64,000 bases of DNA, taken from positions 525,340 to 589,339 of the forward strand of contig NZ_JAPNLM010000001.1 of the NCBI RefSeq assembly GCF_026627255.1. The letters run 5' to 3'. Source of the stretch: Streptomyces antarcticus (GTDB lineage Bacteria; Actinomycetota; Actinomycetes; Streptomycetales; Streptomycetaceae). A program made the position numbers and the translations under genes. Every line of letters starts with the position of its first letter. The first letter of the stretch is position 1. Below are positions 52,350-59,907 of this stretch, in pieces. The notes below the pieces were generated by a model, which saw nothing but the letters and a program-made list of their open reading frames with translations, was not told where the DNA came from and did not search any database.

Positions 52350-55205
52350 GTGATACGTGATCAAGAAGAGACGGAAGTGACGACGAAGGAGCAGGGTGTG
52401 AGCCCTCCGGACGGCGCGGATCCAGACGATGGCGCACGCCCGGACGACGGCCCCGCCCCGCGCCCGGACCGACCGCGCCCGGACCGCTGGAAGCCGGACC
52501 ACCGGCGTCCGAACGGCGACCGCGAGACCGACGGACCGCAGGGCCGCGACGGCGACCCCGAAGACCCCGAAGGCCCCGGCGCCGGAGCCCCCGGCGACGA
52601 GCCCGAGGGCCCGCACGGCCACGCGCCGACGGAGGCCGACCGGGTCGAGGTCGACGAACCGCTGCTCGCGGCCCGCGTGCACCGCCCCTCCGACCTCGTA
52701 CGGCTCCTCGTCGGCATCCTCGGCATCGCCGTCGTGCTCGGCATCGCCGCCTTCGCCCACGGCACGACCGCCGGCCTCCAGGCCGACATCAAGGAGGGCA
52801 CGGGCGCCGCCCCTGACCTGCTGATCAAGGTCGCCGCCCTGGTGTCCAGCATCGCCGTGCTCCTGCTCCCGGTGGCCTTCGCCATCGAGCGGCTTATCAA
52901 GCGCGACGGGCTGCGCATCGCCGACGGCGTGCTCGCCGCCGTCCTCGCGCACGGGGTGACGCTCGCCACCGACCTGTGGGTCTCCCAGGCCGCCCCCGGC
53001 ACCATCCAGGAGGCCCTGACCCGCCCCGCCGGGGCCGGCGGGGCCCTCACCGATCCGGTGCACGGCTACCTCGCGCCGGTGATCGCGTACATGACCGCCG
53101 TCGGGATGACGCGCAGACCGCGCTGGCGGGTGGCGCTGTGGGTGGTCCTGCTGCTCGACGCGTTCACGATGCTGGTCAGCGGCTACACCACCGCCTTCTC
53201 GATCATCCTTACGGTGCTGCTCGGCTGGAGCGTCGCGTACGGAACCCTGTACGCGGTCGGCTCGCCCAACGTCCGGCCCACCGGGCAGACCCTCCTCGCG
53301 GGACTGCGCCGGGTCGGGTTCCGCCCGGTCAGCGCGATGCGCGCGGAACAGGGCGACGGGGCCGAGGCGAGCGAGGTCAGCGACCGGGGCCGGCGCTATC
53401 ACGTCACCCTGGAGGACGGCCCGCCCCTCGACGTCACCGTCGTCGACCGCGAGCAGCAGGCCCAGGGCTTCTTCTACCGGGTCTGGCGCCGGCTCACCCT
53501 GCGCGGCATCACCCAGCGGCGCAGCCTGCAGTCCCTGCGGCAGGCGCTGGAGCAGGAGGCGCTGCTCGCGTACGCGGCCATCGCGGCCGGGGCGAACGCG
53601 CAGAAGCTGATCGCCACCTCCGAGCTGGGCCCGGACGCCGTGATCCTCGTGTACGAGCACCTGGGCGGCCGGACCCTGGACTCCATCCCCGACGAGGAGA
53701 TCACCGACGAACTGAGCCGCAATGCCTGGGAGCAGGTACGGGCCCTGCAGTCGCGGCGGATCGCGCACCGGCGGCTCACCGGTGACGCCCTGGTGGTGGA
53801 TCGTTCCGGCAACGTCATCCTCACCGACCTGCGCGGCGGTGAGATCGCCGCCGGTGACCTGGTGCTCCGGATGGACATCGCACAGCTGCTGACCACGCTC
53901 GGCCTGCGGGTCGGCGCGGAGCGGTCGGTGGCGTCGGCGGTGTCGGTGCTCGGCCCGGACGCGGTGGCGGACTGCCTGCCGCTGCTCCAGCCGATCGCGC
54001 TGAGCCGCTCCACCCGGGCCACGCTGCGCAAGCTGGCGCGGGAGCGGGCGGACCGGGAGCGGGAGGCCGTACTGGAGTCCTCGCGGGCGGCGAAGGCGGC
54101 GCGCGAGGCGGACGCGGCGGCAGCGGCGGCGACGTCCGCCTCCGCCGACCGGAAGGCCGAGAAGCGGGCGCTGGACGACGCGCTGGACGGGGCCCGGGAG
54201 GAGGACCTGCTGAGCCAGATCCGCCAGCAGGTGCTGCTGATCCGCCCGCAGGCCCCCGTGGAGCCGGCCCGGCTGGAACGGATCCGGCCGCGCACGCTGG
54301 TGTCGTTCATCGCGGGCGCGTTCGGTGCGTACTTCCTGCTGACGCAGCTGGCGCACGTCCCTCTCGCGGAGACCGTCGGGGAGGCCCAGTGGGGCTGGGT
54401 CGGGGCGGCCCTCGCCTTCTCGGCGCTGAGCTACTTCGCGGCGTCGATGAGCCTGCTGGGCTTCGTACCCGAGCGGGTGCCGTTCCTGCGGACGGTCGTG
54501 GCGCAGGTGGCCGGGTCGTTCGTGAAGCTGGTGGCTCCGGCGGCGGTCGGCGGTGTCGCGCTGAACACCCGGTTCCTCCAGCGGGCGGGGGTCCGGCCGG
54601 GGCTCGCGGTCGCGAGCGTCGGGGCCTCGCAGCTGTTCGGGCTGGCCAGCCACATCCTGCTGCTGCTGTCGTTCGGCTACCTGACCGGCACCGAGAAGAC
54701 CCCGCAGATGACCCCGTCCCGGACGGTGATCGCGGGTCTGCTGACGGTGGCGGTGCTGGTGCTGGTGGTGACGGCGGTCCCGTTCATGCGGAAGTTCGTG
54801 GTGACGCGGGTACGGGCGCTGTTCGCGGGCGTGGTGCCGCGCATGCTGGACGTGCTCCAGCGGCCGCAGAAGCTGGTGACGGGCATCGGCGGGATGCTGC
54901 TGCTGACGGGCTGCTTCGTGATGTGCCTGGACGCGTCGATCCGGGCGTTCGGGGGCGGCGAGGCCATCAGCTACGCGAGCATCGCGGTGGTGTTCCTCGC
55001 GGGCAACGCGCTGGGGTCGGCGGCGCCGACGCCGGGCGGCATGGGCGCGGTGGAGGCCACGCTGACGCTGGGCCTGGTCGCGGCCGGGCTGGAGAAGGAA
55101 GTGGCGATCTCGGCGGTGCTGCTGTTCCGGCTGGTGACGTTCTGGTTGCCGGTGCTGCCGGGGTGGATCTCGTTCAACTTCTTGACGCGCAAGGAAGCCA
55201 TCTAG
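52350..55205 (+). CDS. Kinase-like domain / flippase-like membrane protein
   Basis: The ~951-residue protein has an acidic Asp/Pro-rich N-terminus (~100 residues) and six or so hydrophobic spans (VRLLVGILGIAVVLGIAAFA; VALWVVLLLDAFTMLVSGYT). A cytoplasmic kinase-like domain (~340-560) has IAHRRLTGDALVVDRSGNVI and LTDLRGGEI, resembling lipopolysaccharide-kinase folds. An Ala-rich helical linker leads to a C-terminal lysyl-PG-synthase-type (UPF0104) flippase domain with AAPTPGGMGAVEATLTLGL. It probably couples phosphorylation or sensing to lipid transport, by inference. The start is uncertain among GTG 52350, 52377 and 52398. Confidence 0.82.
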   Translation: MIRDQEETEVTTKEQGVSPPDGADPDDGARPDDGPAPRPDRPRPDRWKPDHRRPNGDRETDGPQGRDGDPEDPEGPGAGAPGDEPEGPHGHAPTEADRVEVDEPLLAARVHRPSDLVRLLVGILGIAVVLGIAAFAHGTTAGLQADIKEGTGAAPDLLIKVAALVSSIAVLLLPVAFAIERLIKRDGLRIADGVLAAVLAHGVTLATDLWVSQAAPGTIQEALTRPAGAGGALTDPVHGYLAPVIAYMTAVGMTRRPRWRVALWVVLLLDAFTMLVSGYTTAFSIILTVLLGWSVAYGTLYAVGSPNVRPTGQTLLAGLRRVGFRPVSAMRAEQGDGAEASEVSDRGRRYHVTLEDGPPLDVTVVDREQQAQGFFYRVWRRLTLRGITQRRSLQSLRQALEQEALLAYAAIAAGANAQKLIATSELGPDAVILVYEHLGGRTLDSIPDEEITDELSRNAWEQVRALQSRRIAHRRLTGDALVVDRSGNVILTDLRGGEIAAGDLVLRMDIAQLLTTLGLRVGAERSVASAVSVLGPDAVADCLPLLQPIALSRSTRATLRKLARERADREREAVLESSRAAKAAREADAAAAAATSASADRKAEKRALDDALDGAREEDLLSQIRQQVLLIRPQAPVEPARLERIRPRTLVSFIAGAFGAYFLLTQLAHVPLAETVGEAQWGWVGAALAFSALSYFAASMSLLGFVPERVPFLRTVVAQVAGSFVKLVAPAAVGGVALNTRFLQRAGVRPGLAVASVGASQLFGLASHILLLLSFGYLTGTEKTPQMTPSRTVIAGLLTVAVLVLVVTAVPFMRKFVVTRVRALFAGVVPRMLDVLQRPQKLVTGIGGMLLLTGCFVMCLDASIRAFGGGEAISYASIAVVFLAGNALGSAAPTPGGMGAVEATLTLGLVAAGLEKEVAISAVLLFRLVTFWLPVLPGWISFNFLTRKEAI

Positions 55206-55330
55206 CGTCCCGGCCGGGGCACCGGTATCCGGGGGCCCGCCCCTCCCGGGGCCGGCCCCCGCTCCCCCTCCCGGGGCCCGGCCCCGGACCCATCAGGGCT
55301 CGGCCCCGGACCCCCTACGGCGCTGCGCGC

Positions 55331-55427
55331 CGCGCCTCAAACGCCGGCGGGGCTGAAATTGGCACCGTCCGCTCGGGCCTTGGCAGCGGCGGGGGCCGTA
55401 TCCAGCCCCGCCGGCGTTTGAGGCGCG
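55331..55427. repeat. 25-bp perfect inverted repeat, 47-nt spacer
   Basis: The arm at 55331-55355 (begins CGCGCCTCAAACGCCGGCGG) is perfectly complementary to 55403-55427. This 'CCTCAAACGCCGGCGGGG' type of element is scattered between genes in many Streptomyces genomes as I recall. It lies after the flippase gene, at the edge of the gene-remnant mosaic. Confidence 0.85.
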
Positions 55428-55474
55428 GGGGTCGGGGCGGAGCCCCGGGGGTTGGCCCGGGGGTCAGAAGGTGA

Positions 55475-55672
55475 GGGGCAAGGCCAGGAGGCGGCGGCGC
55501 GGGCGAGGTAGGCGGCGAAGGGAAGGGCCAGCCACGGCGAGAGGCAGGCGGCCACCGCCAGGGCGACGGCGTGGTAGGCGGCCGAACCACGGTGGTAGGC
55601 CCGCGAGTTCCGCTCCCGGATCATCGTCTTCACGTACGGGACCGTCCCCGCGAAGTACAGCAGGCAGGCCAG
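55475..55672 (-). pseudogene. Remnant of a YwiC-like membrane protein gene
   Basis: On the minus strand the frame reads ALACLLYFAGTVPYVKTMIR, ERNSRAYHRGSAAYHAVALA and LSPWLALPFAAYLARAA, a recognisable C-terminal part of YwiC-like proteins. It then runs into unrelated low-complexity sequence (ASWPCPSPSDPRANPRGS). The upstream N-terminal two thirds are absent: the homology stops at about 55672, where a NarG fragment begins on the other strand. No start codon or ribosome site is appropriate. Confidence 0.75.
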
Positions 55673-55687
55673 CGCCGGCGCGGCGGA

Positions 55688-55924
55688 CTCGGCTTCGCCG
55701 GCGAGGACCCGGACGCGCCGCACAACTGGCCGCGCGTGCTGAACGTGTGGCGGGCCAACCTGCTCGGCTCCAGCTCCAAGGGGAACGAGTACTTCCTCAA
55801 GCACCTCCTCGGCACGCACTCCAACCTCCCCGAGGACGGCCCGCGCTGCACCCCGAAGGACGTGGCGTACCGGGACGAGGACGTCGAGGGGAAGCTGGAC
55901 CTCCTGATGTCGATGGACTTCCGA
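55688..55924 (+). pseudogene. narG: Remnant of nitrate reductase alpha subunit (narG)
   Basis: About 79 residues (LGFAGEDPDAPHNWPRVLNV, WRANLLGSSSKGNEYFLKHL, LGTHSNLPEDGPRCTPKDVA, KLDLLMSMDFR) match an internal segment of actinobacterial NarG, a molybdopterin protein of more than 1200 residues. The homology ends abruptly at MDFR, where NarG should continue with a TST...DVVLPAATWYEK-type segment. The frame is open into the next remnant. It cannot make a working enzyme. Confidence 0.82.
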
Positions 55925-56158
55925 CTCCACCACGCCGTCGGCCCGATGGGCGAGCCCCTGGCCGCCCGGGTGACCCGCTGGGACCGCGGCCTGCCCCAGT
56001 ACGGCGTCGGCCACCGCGACCGCGTCGCCCGCATCCGCGAGGCGGCCTCCGGGCTGCCCGGACTGGCGCTGTGCGGGGCGGCGTACGAGGGCGTGGGCGT
56101 GGCCGCCTGCGTGGCGACGGGCCGGGCCGCCGCCCGGCAGGTGCTCCTCGCGCCCTGA
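55925..56158 (+). pseudogene. Remnant of protoporphyrinogen oxidase (hemY-type) C-terminus
   Basis: From about HHAVGPMGEPLAARVTRWDR through GLPQYGVGHRDRVARIREAA to GLALCGAAYEGVGVAACVAT this is the FAD-binding C-terminal end of a coproporphyrinogen/protoporphyrinogen III oxidase. It runs to a natural stop at 56158. The N-terminal ~400 residues are missing. It is fused in frame to the NarG remnant, so one uninterrupted ORF (55571-56158) spans both. Confidence 0.82.
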
Positions 56159-56234
56159 CCCGCGCCCGGCCCGCGCAACCCCCGTTCGGGTCAGCGCGGG
56201 GGCGCGCCGGGCGAAGCGCGCACAGGATGGGCGC

Positions 56235-57830
56235 ATGTCGAGAAACGCCTTGCGGGCCACCGCTGCCGCCGCCCTCGCCGCCGCGCTGCTCACCACCAGT
56301 GCCTGTTCCGACAGTGGCGACGAGGAGAAAAAGAAGGCCGGCGGCGCCAAGGGGGCCGAGCCCCTCAAGTGGGGCGAGTGCGAGGCCCCGACACCCGCCG
56401 AGGGCGGCGGGCCGGCCCCGGGCAAGGACTGGCAGTGCGCCACCCTCGACGTCCCGCTGGACTACGCCAAGCCCGAGGGCGAGACGATCCCGCTCGCCCT
56501 CATCCGCGCGAAGGCCCGCGACCAGGACAACCGCCTCGGCTCCCTCGTCTTCAACTTCGGCGGCCCCGGTGGCTCCGGCCTCACCACCCTCCCGGGCGCC
56601 GCCAAGGAGTACGAGGCCCTGCGCGCCCGGTACGACCTGGTGAGCTTCGACCCCCGCGGGGTGGGCCGCAGCGCCCCCGTCCGCTGCGAGGACGACAAGC
56701 AGCTGGACGCGTACTACGCCCAGGACTCCTCCCCGGCCACCCCGGAGCAGGAGAAGGCGTTCGTCGACAACATCAGGAAGTACCAGCAGGCCTGCGAGAC
56801 GAACTCCACGAAGGTCCTCCCGCACGTCGGCACCTCCAACGCCGCCCGCGACCTGGACCGCATCCGCCAGGCCCTCGGCGACGAGAAGCTGAACTACTTC
56901 GGCATCTCCTACGGCACCGAACTCGGCGGGGTCTACGCCCACCTCTTCCCCAAGAACGTCGGCCGGGCCGTCTTCGACGCCGTCGTGGACCCGACCAAGA
57001 CCTCGGAGGAAGGGGCCCTGGGACAGGCCGAGGGCTTCCAGCTGGCCCTCGGCAACTTCGCGCAGGACTGCGTGGACCGCGGCGACGCCTGCCAGCTCCA
57101 GGGCAGCACCGCCAAGGAGATCGAGCAAGGCGTCATCAAGCTCCAGAAGGACCTGGCCGCGAAGCCCATCGCGGGCATCGGCGACCGGATGCTCACCGAG
57201 AGCGCCGCGACGAACGGCATCGCCCAGGCCCTGTACTCGAAGGAGCTGTGGCCCCTGCTGGAACAGGGTCTGGACGAGGCGGGCGGCGGGCAGGGCCAGC
57301 TGCTGATGGCCCTCTCGGACGCGCTCAACGGCCGTGATCAGCAAGGCCATTACAGCAACATCGGCGCCGCGAACACCGCGATCAACTGCGCGGACTCCAA
57401 GGAGCGCTACACCCTGGCGCAGACCAAGGCCAAGCTGCCGGCGTTCCGCGAGGCGTCGCCCGTCTTCGGGGACTTCCTCGGCTGGGCCATGATGGGCTGC
57501 ACCGACTGGCCCGTCGCGGGCGCCTGGGAGACCCCGGACGTGTCCGCCCCGGGATCCGCCCCGATCCTCGTGATCGGCAACACCGGCGACCCGGCCACCC
57601 CGTACGAGGGCGCCCGCAAGATGGTGGAGCGCCTCGGCCCCGGCGTCGGCGTGGAGCTCACGTACGAGGGCGAGGGGCACGGCGCCTACAACAGCGGCGA
57701 CAAGTGCGTCCAGCAGGCCGCGAACACGTACCTGCTGGACGGGAAGCCCCCGCCGGCCGGCACCGTGTGCACCGCGGCCCCGGACCCCACGGGAACGCCC
57801 GTCGCCCCGCAGCAGCCGCAGAGCGGCTGA
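56235..57830 (+). CDS. Secreted lipoprotein tripeptidyl-aminopeptidase-like hydrolase
   Basis: The 531-residue protein has a lipoprotein signal (ALLTTSAC, lipidated Cys24) followed by a Glu/Lys/Gly linker. The alpha/beta-hydrolase body is of the S33/TAP family: oxyanion FNFGGPGGSG, FDPRGVGRS, nucleophile ISYGTELGGVYA, acid IGNTGDPATPY and histidine GEGHGAYN. It resembles streptomycete SlpD/SlpE peptidases and would trim N-terminal peptides at the cell surface. ATG 56235. A 15-bp terminator stem follows, shared with moeZ. Confidence 0.9.
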   Translation: MSRNALRATAAAALAAALLTTSACSDSGDEEKKKAGGAKGAEPLKWGECEAPTPAEGGGPAPGKDWQCATLDVPLDYAKPEGETIPLALIRAKARDQDNRLGSLVFNFGGPGGSGLTTLPGAAKEYEALRARYDLVSFDPRGVGRSAPVRCEDDKQLDAYYAQDSSPATPEQEKAFVDNIRKYQQACETNSTKVLPHVGTSNAARDLDRIRQALGDEKLNYFGISYGTELGGVYAHLFPKNVGRAVFDAVVDPTKTSEEGALGQAEGFQLALGNFAQDCVDRGDACQLQGSTAKEIEQGVIKLQKDLAAKPIAGIGDRMLTESAATNGIAQALYSKELWPLLEQGLDEAGGGQGQLLMALSDALNGRDQQGHYSNIGAANTAINCADSKERYTLAQTKAKLPAFREASPVFGDFLGWAMMGCTDWPVAGAWETPDVSAPGSAPILVIGNTGDPATPYEGARKMVERLGPGVGVELTYEGEGHGAYNSGDKCVQQAANTYLLDGKPPPAGTVCTAAPDPTGTPVAPQQPQSG

Positions 57831-57844
57831 CCGGTCCGGAAACG

Positions 57845-57889
57845 CCGCAGGGGCCGTACGGCGCTTCGAGCGCGGTACGGCCCCTGCGG
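57845..57889. terminator. Bidirectional terminator
   Basis: CCGCAGGGGCCGTAC pairs with GTACGGCCCCTGCGG (15 bp) with an inner GCGC pairing, between the converging peptidase and moeZ genes. Confidence 0.88.
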
Positions 57890-57909
57890 ATCACCGGGTG
57901 CGGGCGGGT

Positions 57910-59088
57910 CTAGTAGACCGGCTTGTCCGGCTCGATCTGGTGGACCCAGCCGATGACGCCGCCGCCAACGTGCACCGCGTCCGAGAAGCCCGCGGACTTC
58001 AGGACCGCGAGGACTTCCGCACTGCGGACACCCGTCTTGCAGTGCAAGACGATGCGCTTGTCCTGCGGCAGGTCCTGGAGGGCGGTGCCCATCAGGAACT
58101 CGCCCTTGGGGATCAGCTTCGCGCCGGGGATCGAGACGATCTCGTACTCGTTGACCTCGCGGACGTCGATGATCTCGATCGGCTCCTCGCTGTCGATCCA
58201 CTCCTTGAGCTGCTTGGGAGTGATCGTCGAGCCGAGGGCCGCCTCCTGGGCCTCCTCCGACACGACGCCGCAGAAGGCCTCGTAGTCGATGAGCTCGGTG
58301 ACGGTCGCGTTCGGACCGCAGACCGCGCAGTCGGGGTCCTTGCGGACCTTGACCTGGCGGTACTGCATCTCCAGGGCGTCGTAGATCATCAGACGGCCGA
58401 CCAGCGGTTCGCCGACACCCGTGAGGACCTTGATGGCCTCGGTGACCTGGATGGACCCGATGGACGCGCAGAGCACGCCCAGTACGCCGCCCTCGGCGCA
58501 GCTCGGGACCATGCCCGGCGGGGGCGGCTCGGGGTAGAGGCAGCGGTAACACGGGCCGTGCTCGGACCAGAAGACCGAGGCCTGGCCGTCGAAGCGGTAG
58601 ATCGAGCCCCACACGTACGGCTTGTTCAGCAGCACGCAGGCGTCGTTGACCAGGTAGCGCGTGGCGAAGTTGTCCGTGCCGTCGACGATGAGGTCGTACT
58701 GGCTGAAGATCTCCATCACGTTCTCGGCTTCGAGCCGCTCTTCGTGGAGGACCACGTTCACGTACGGGTTGATGCCGAGTACGCTGTCGCGGGCCGACTG
58801 GGCCTTGGAACGGCCGATGTCCGCCTGGCTGTGGATGATCTGGCGCTGCAGGTTCGACTCGTCGACCTCGTCGAACTCCACGATGCCCAGCGTGCCGACG
58901 CCGGCCGCGGCCAGGTACATGAGGGCGGGCGAGCCGAGGCCGCCCGCGCCCACGGCCAGCACCTTGGCGTTCTTCAGGCGCTTCTGGCCGTCCATCCCGA
59001 CATCCGGGATGATCAGGTGGCGGGAGTACCGACGGACCTCGTCAACGGTGAGCTCAGCAGCTGGCTCTACCAGGGGTGGCAGCGACAC
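57910..59088 (-). CDS. moeZ: MoeZ: E1-like adenylyltransferase plus rhodanese sulfurtransferase
   Basis: The 392-residue protein activates the C-terminus of small sulfur-carrier proteins (MoaD, ThiS, CysO types) and supplies their sulfur. The MoeB/ThiF core has VGAGGLGSPALMYLAAAGVG, DNFATRYLVND and zinc cysteines (CYRCLYP, CAVCG). The C-terminal rhodanese domain (~290-390) has the persulfide cysteine in LHCKTGVRS. GTG 59088 is the start. A perfect SigR promoter lies upstream. MoaE is encoded in the same window, and S. coelicolor moeZ is a reported SigR target. Confidence 0.95.
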   Translation of the reverse strand: MSLPPLVEPAAELTVDEVRRYSRHLIIPDVGMDGQKRLKNAKVLAVGAGGLGSPALMYLAAAGVGTLGIVEFDEVDESNLQRQIIHSQADIGRSKAQSARDSVLGINPYVNVVLHEERLEAENVMEIFSQYDLIVDGTDNFATRYLVNDACVLLNKPYVWGSIYRFDGQASVFWSEHGPCYRCLYPEPPPPGMVPSCAEGGVLGVLCASIGSIQVTEAIKVLTGVGEPLVGRLMIYDALEMQYRQVKVRKDPDCAVCGPNATVTELIDYEAFCGVVSEEAQEAALGSTITPKQLKEWIDSEEPIEIIDVREVNEYEIVSIPGAKLIPKGEFLMGTALQDLPQDKRIVLHCKTGVRSAEVLAVLKSAGFSDAVHVGGGVIGWVHQIEPDKPVY

Positions 59089-59132
59089 GGGGACTCCGTA
59101 GATGTGAACGTCTGAACGGTGGTTCTTCCCGT

Positions 59133-59158
59133 AACACTGCCACGCCCTCCTTCATTCC
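59133..59158 (-). promoter_or_regulatory. SigR-dependent promoter of moeZ
   Basis: Minus strand GGAAT (59158-59154), exactly 18 bases, GTT (59135-59133). The -35 overlaps the last codons of the upstream spherulin-4 gene; transcription would start near 59125, about 37 bases before GTG 59088. Confidence 0.88.
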
Positions 59159-59907
59159 GAGACACCCGGTCCGATCCGCGAGACGATTTCGTCCCAGTAC
59201 CCGGGCATCGAGGCCCACGGATCCCGGGCCGGAGTGCCGCGCCGGTCCGTGAACCAGACGGTCGCCGCGCCCTGCCAGCGGGCGATCCGCGTCGCCTCCT
59301 CCAGGTGCGTGCGGGGCACCCCGTGGACGAGGTGGCAGAACCGCTCCGGCGGGTGGTCGGCGGTCCACTCCGCGACCTGGGACCACCGGTAGTCGGCCCA
59401 GGCCCCGGAGAAGGTGACCAGCTGGTCGGCGGCTTCCACGTAGCCCTCGTACGGGTGCGTGCCCTGTCCGAGCACGATCAGCACCTCCTCGCCGAGACCG
59501 CGCAGGGCGTCCGACACCCGGCGCACCGCGGCCAGTTCGGCCGGTCCTGCCGGGGCCTGCGCCAGGTAGAAGCCGCCCACCCCGTACCAGTCCCGGAAGC
59601 GGTGGGCATCGGAGACCAGCTCCCCGAAGGACCGCTCCCCGTCCCGCATCGCGAGATGCCCGAGGACCGTGCCGCCCGAGCGGCGGAGTTTGACGGCGGC
59701 CTCGGTGCAGTGCGGGTCGGGGCGTCCGCCGGGACCGTCCGCGACGTTGAGCACCGCCCAGTGCAGTGGGGTGCCGGGGCGGGTCAGCTCGGCCCATTCG
59801 GCCGGCGCCAGGAGGGGGTGCGCGTAGCCGGGGATGCCGAGGCCCAGGCGGCCGGCCTCGGTCCCCTCGGCCAGTGCGGCCCCCGGCGGCGTGGTCAGAT
59901 GCGGCAC
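59152..59907 (-). CDS. Spherulin-4 family (GH135-like TIM-barrel) protein
   Basis: The 251-residue protein has the spherulation-specific family 4 pattern: GLGIPGYAHPLLAPAEWAEL, WAVLNVADGPG, GTVLGHLAMRDG, FRDWYGVGGFYLAQAP, LIVLGQGTHPYEGYVEAADQ and SMPGYWDEIV. Members such as Aspergillus Sph3 hydrolyse galactosaminogalactan. Here the position normally GIFFDE-like reads GGFYLAQ, so the usual acidic residues seem to be missing and activity is doubtful. There is no signal peptide. It overlaps the epimerase gene by 13 bases. Confidence 0.8.
   Translation of the reverse strand: MPHLTTPPGAALAEGTEAGRLGLGIPGYAHPLLAPAEWAELTRPGTPLHWAVLNVADGPGGRPDPHCTEAAVKLRRSGGTVLGHLAMRDGERSFGELVSDAHRFRDWYGVGGFYLAQAPAGPAELAAVRRVSDALRGLGEEVLIVLGQGTHPYEGYVEAADQLVTFSGAWADYRWSQVAEWTADHPPERFCHLVHGVPRTHLEEATRIARWQGAATVWFTDRRGTPARDPWASMPGYWDEIVSRIGPGVSE

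Noticed and set aside
43821..52353. Very long plus-strand frames (1369 and 1384 residues) opposite adnB and adnA
   Set aside because: Composition is typical of antisense frames in high-GC DNA, with no domains; the opposite strand encodes complete helicase-nucleases.
55331..55427. Inverted repeat as ends of an insertion sequence
   Set aside because: The 47-base interval holds no transposase and no target duplication was seen; it fits the dispersed intergenic palindromes of Streptomyces.
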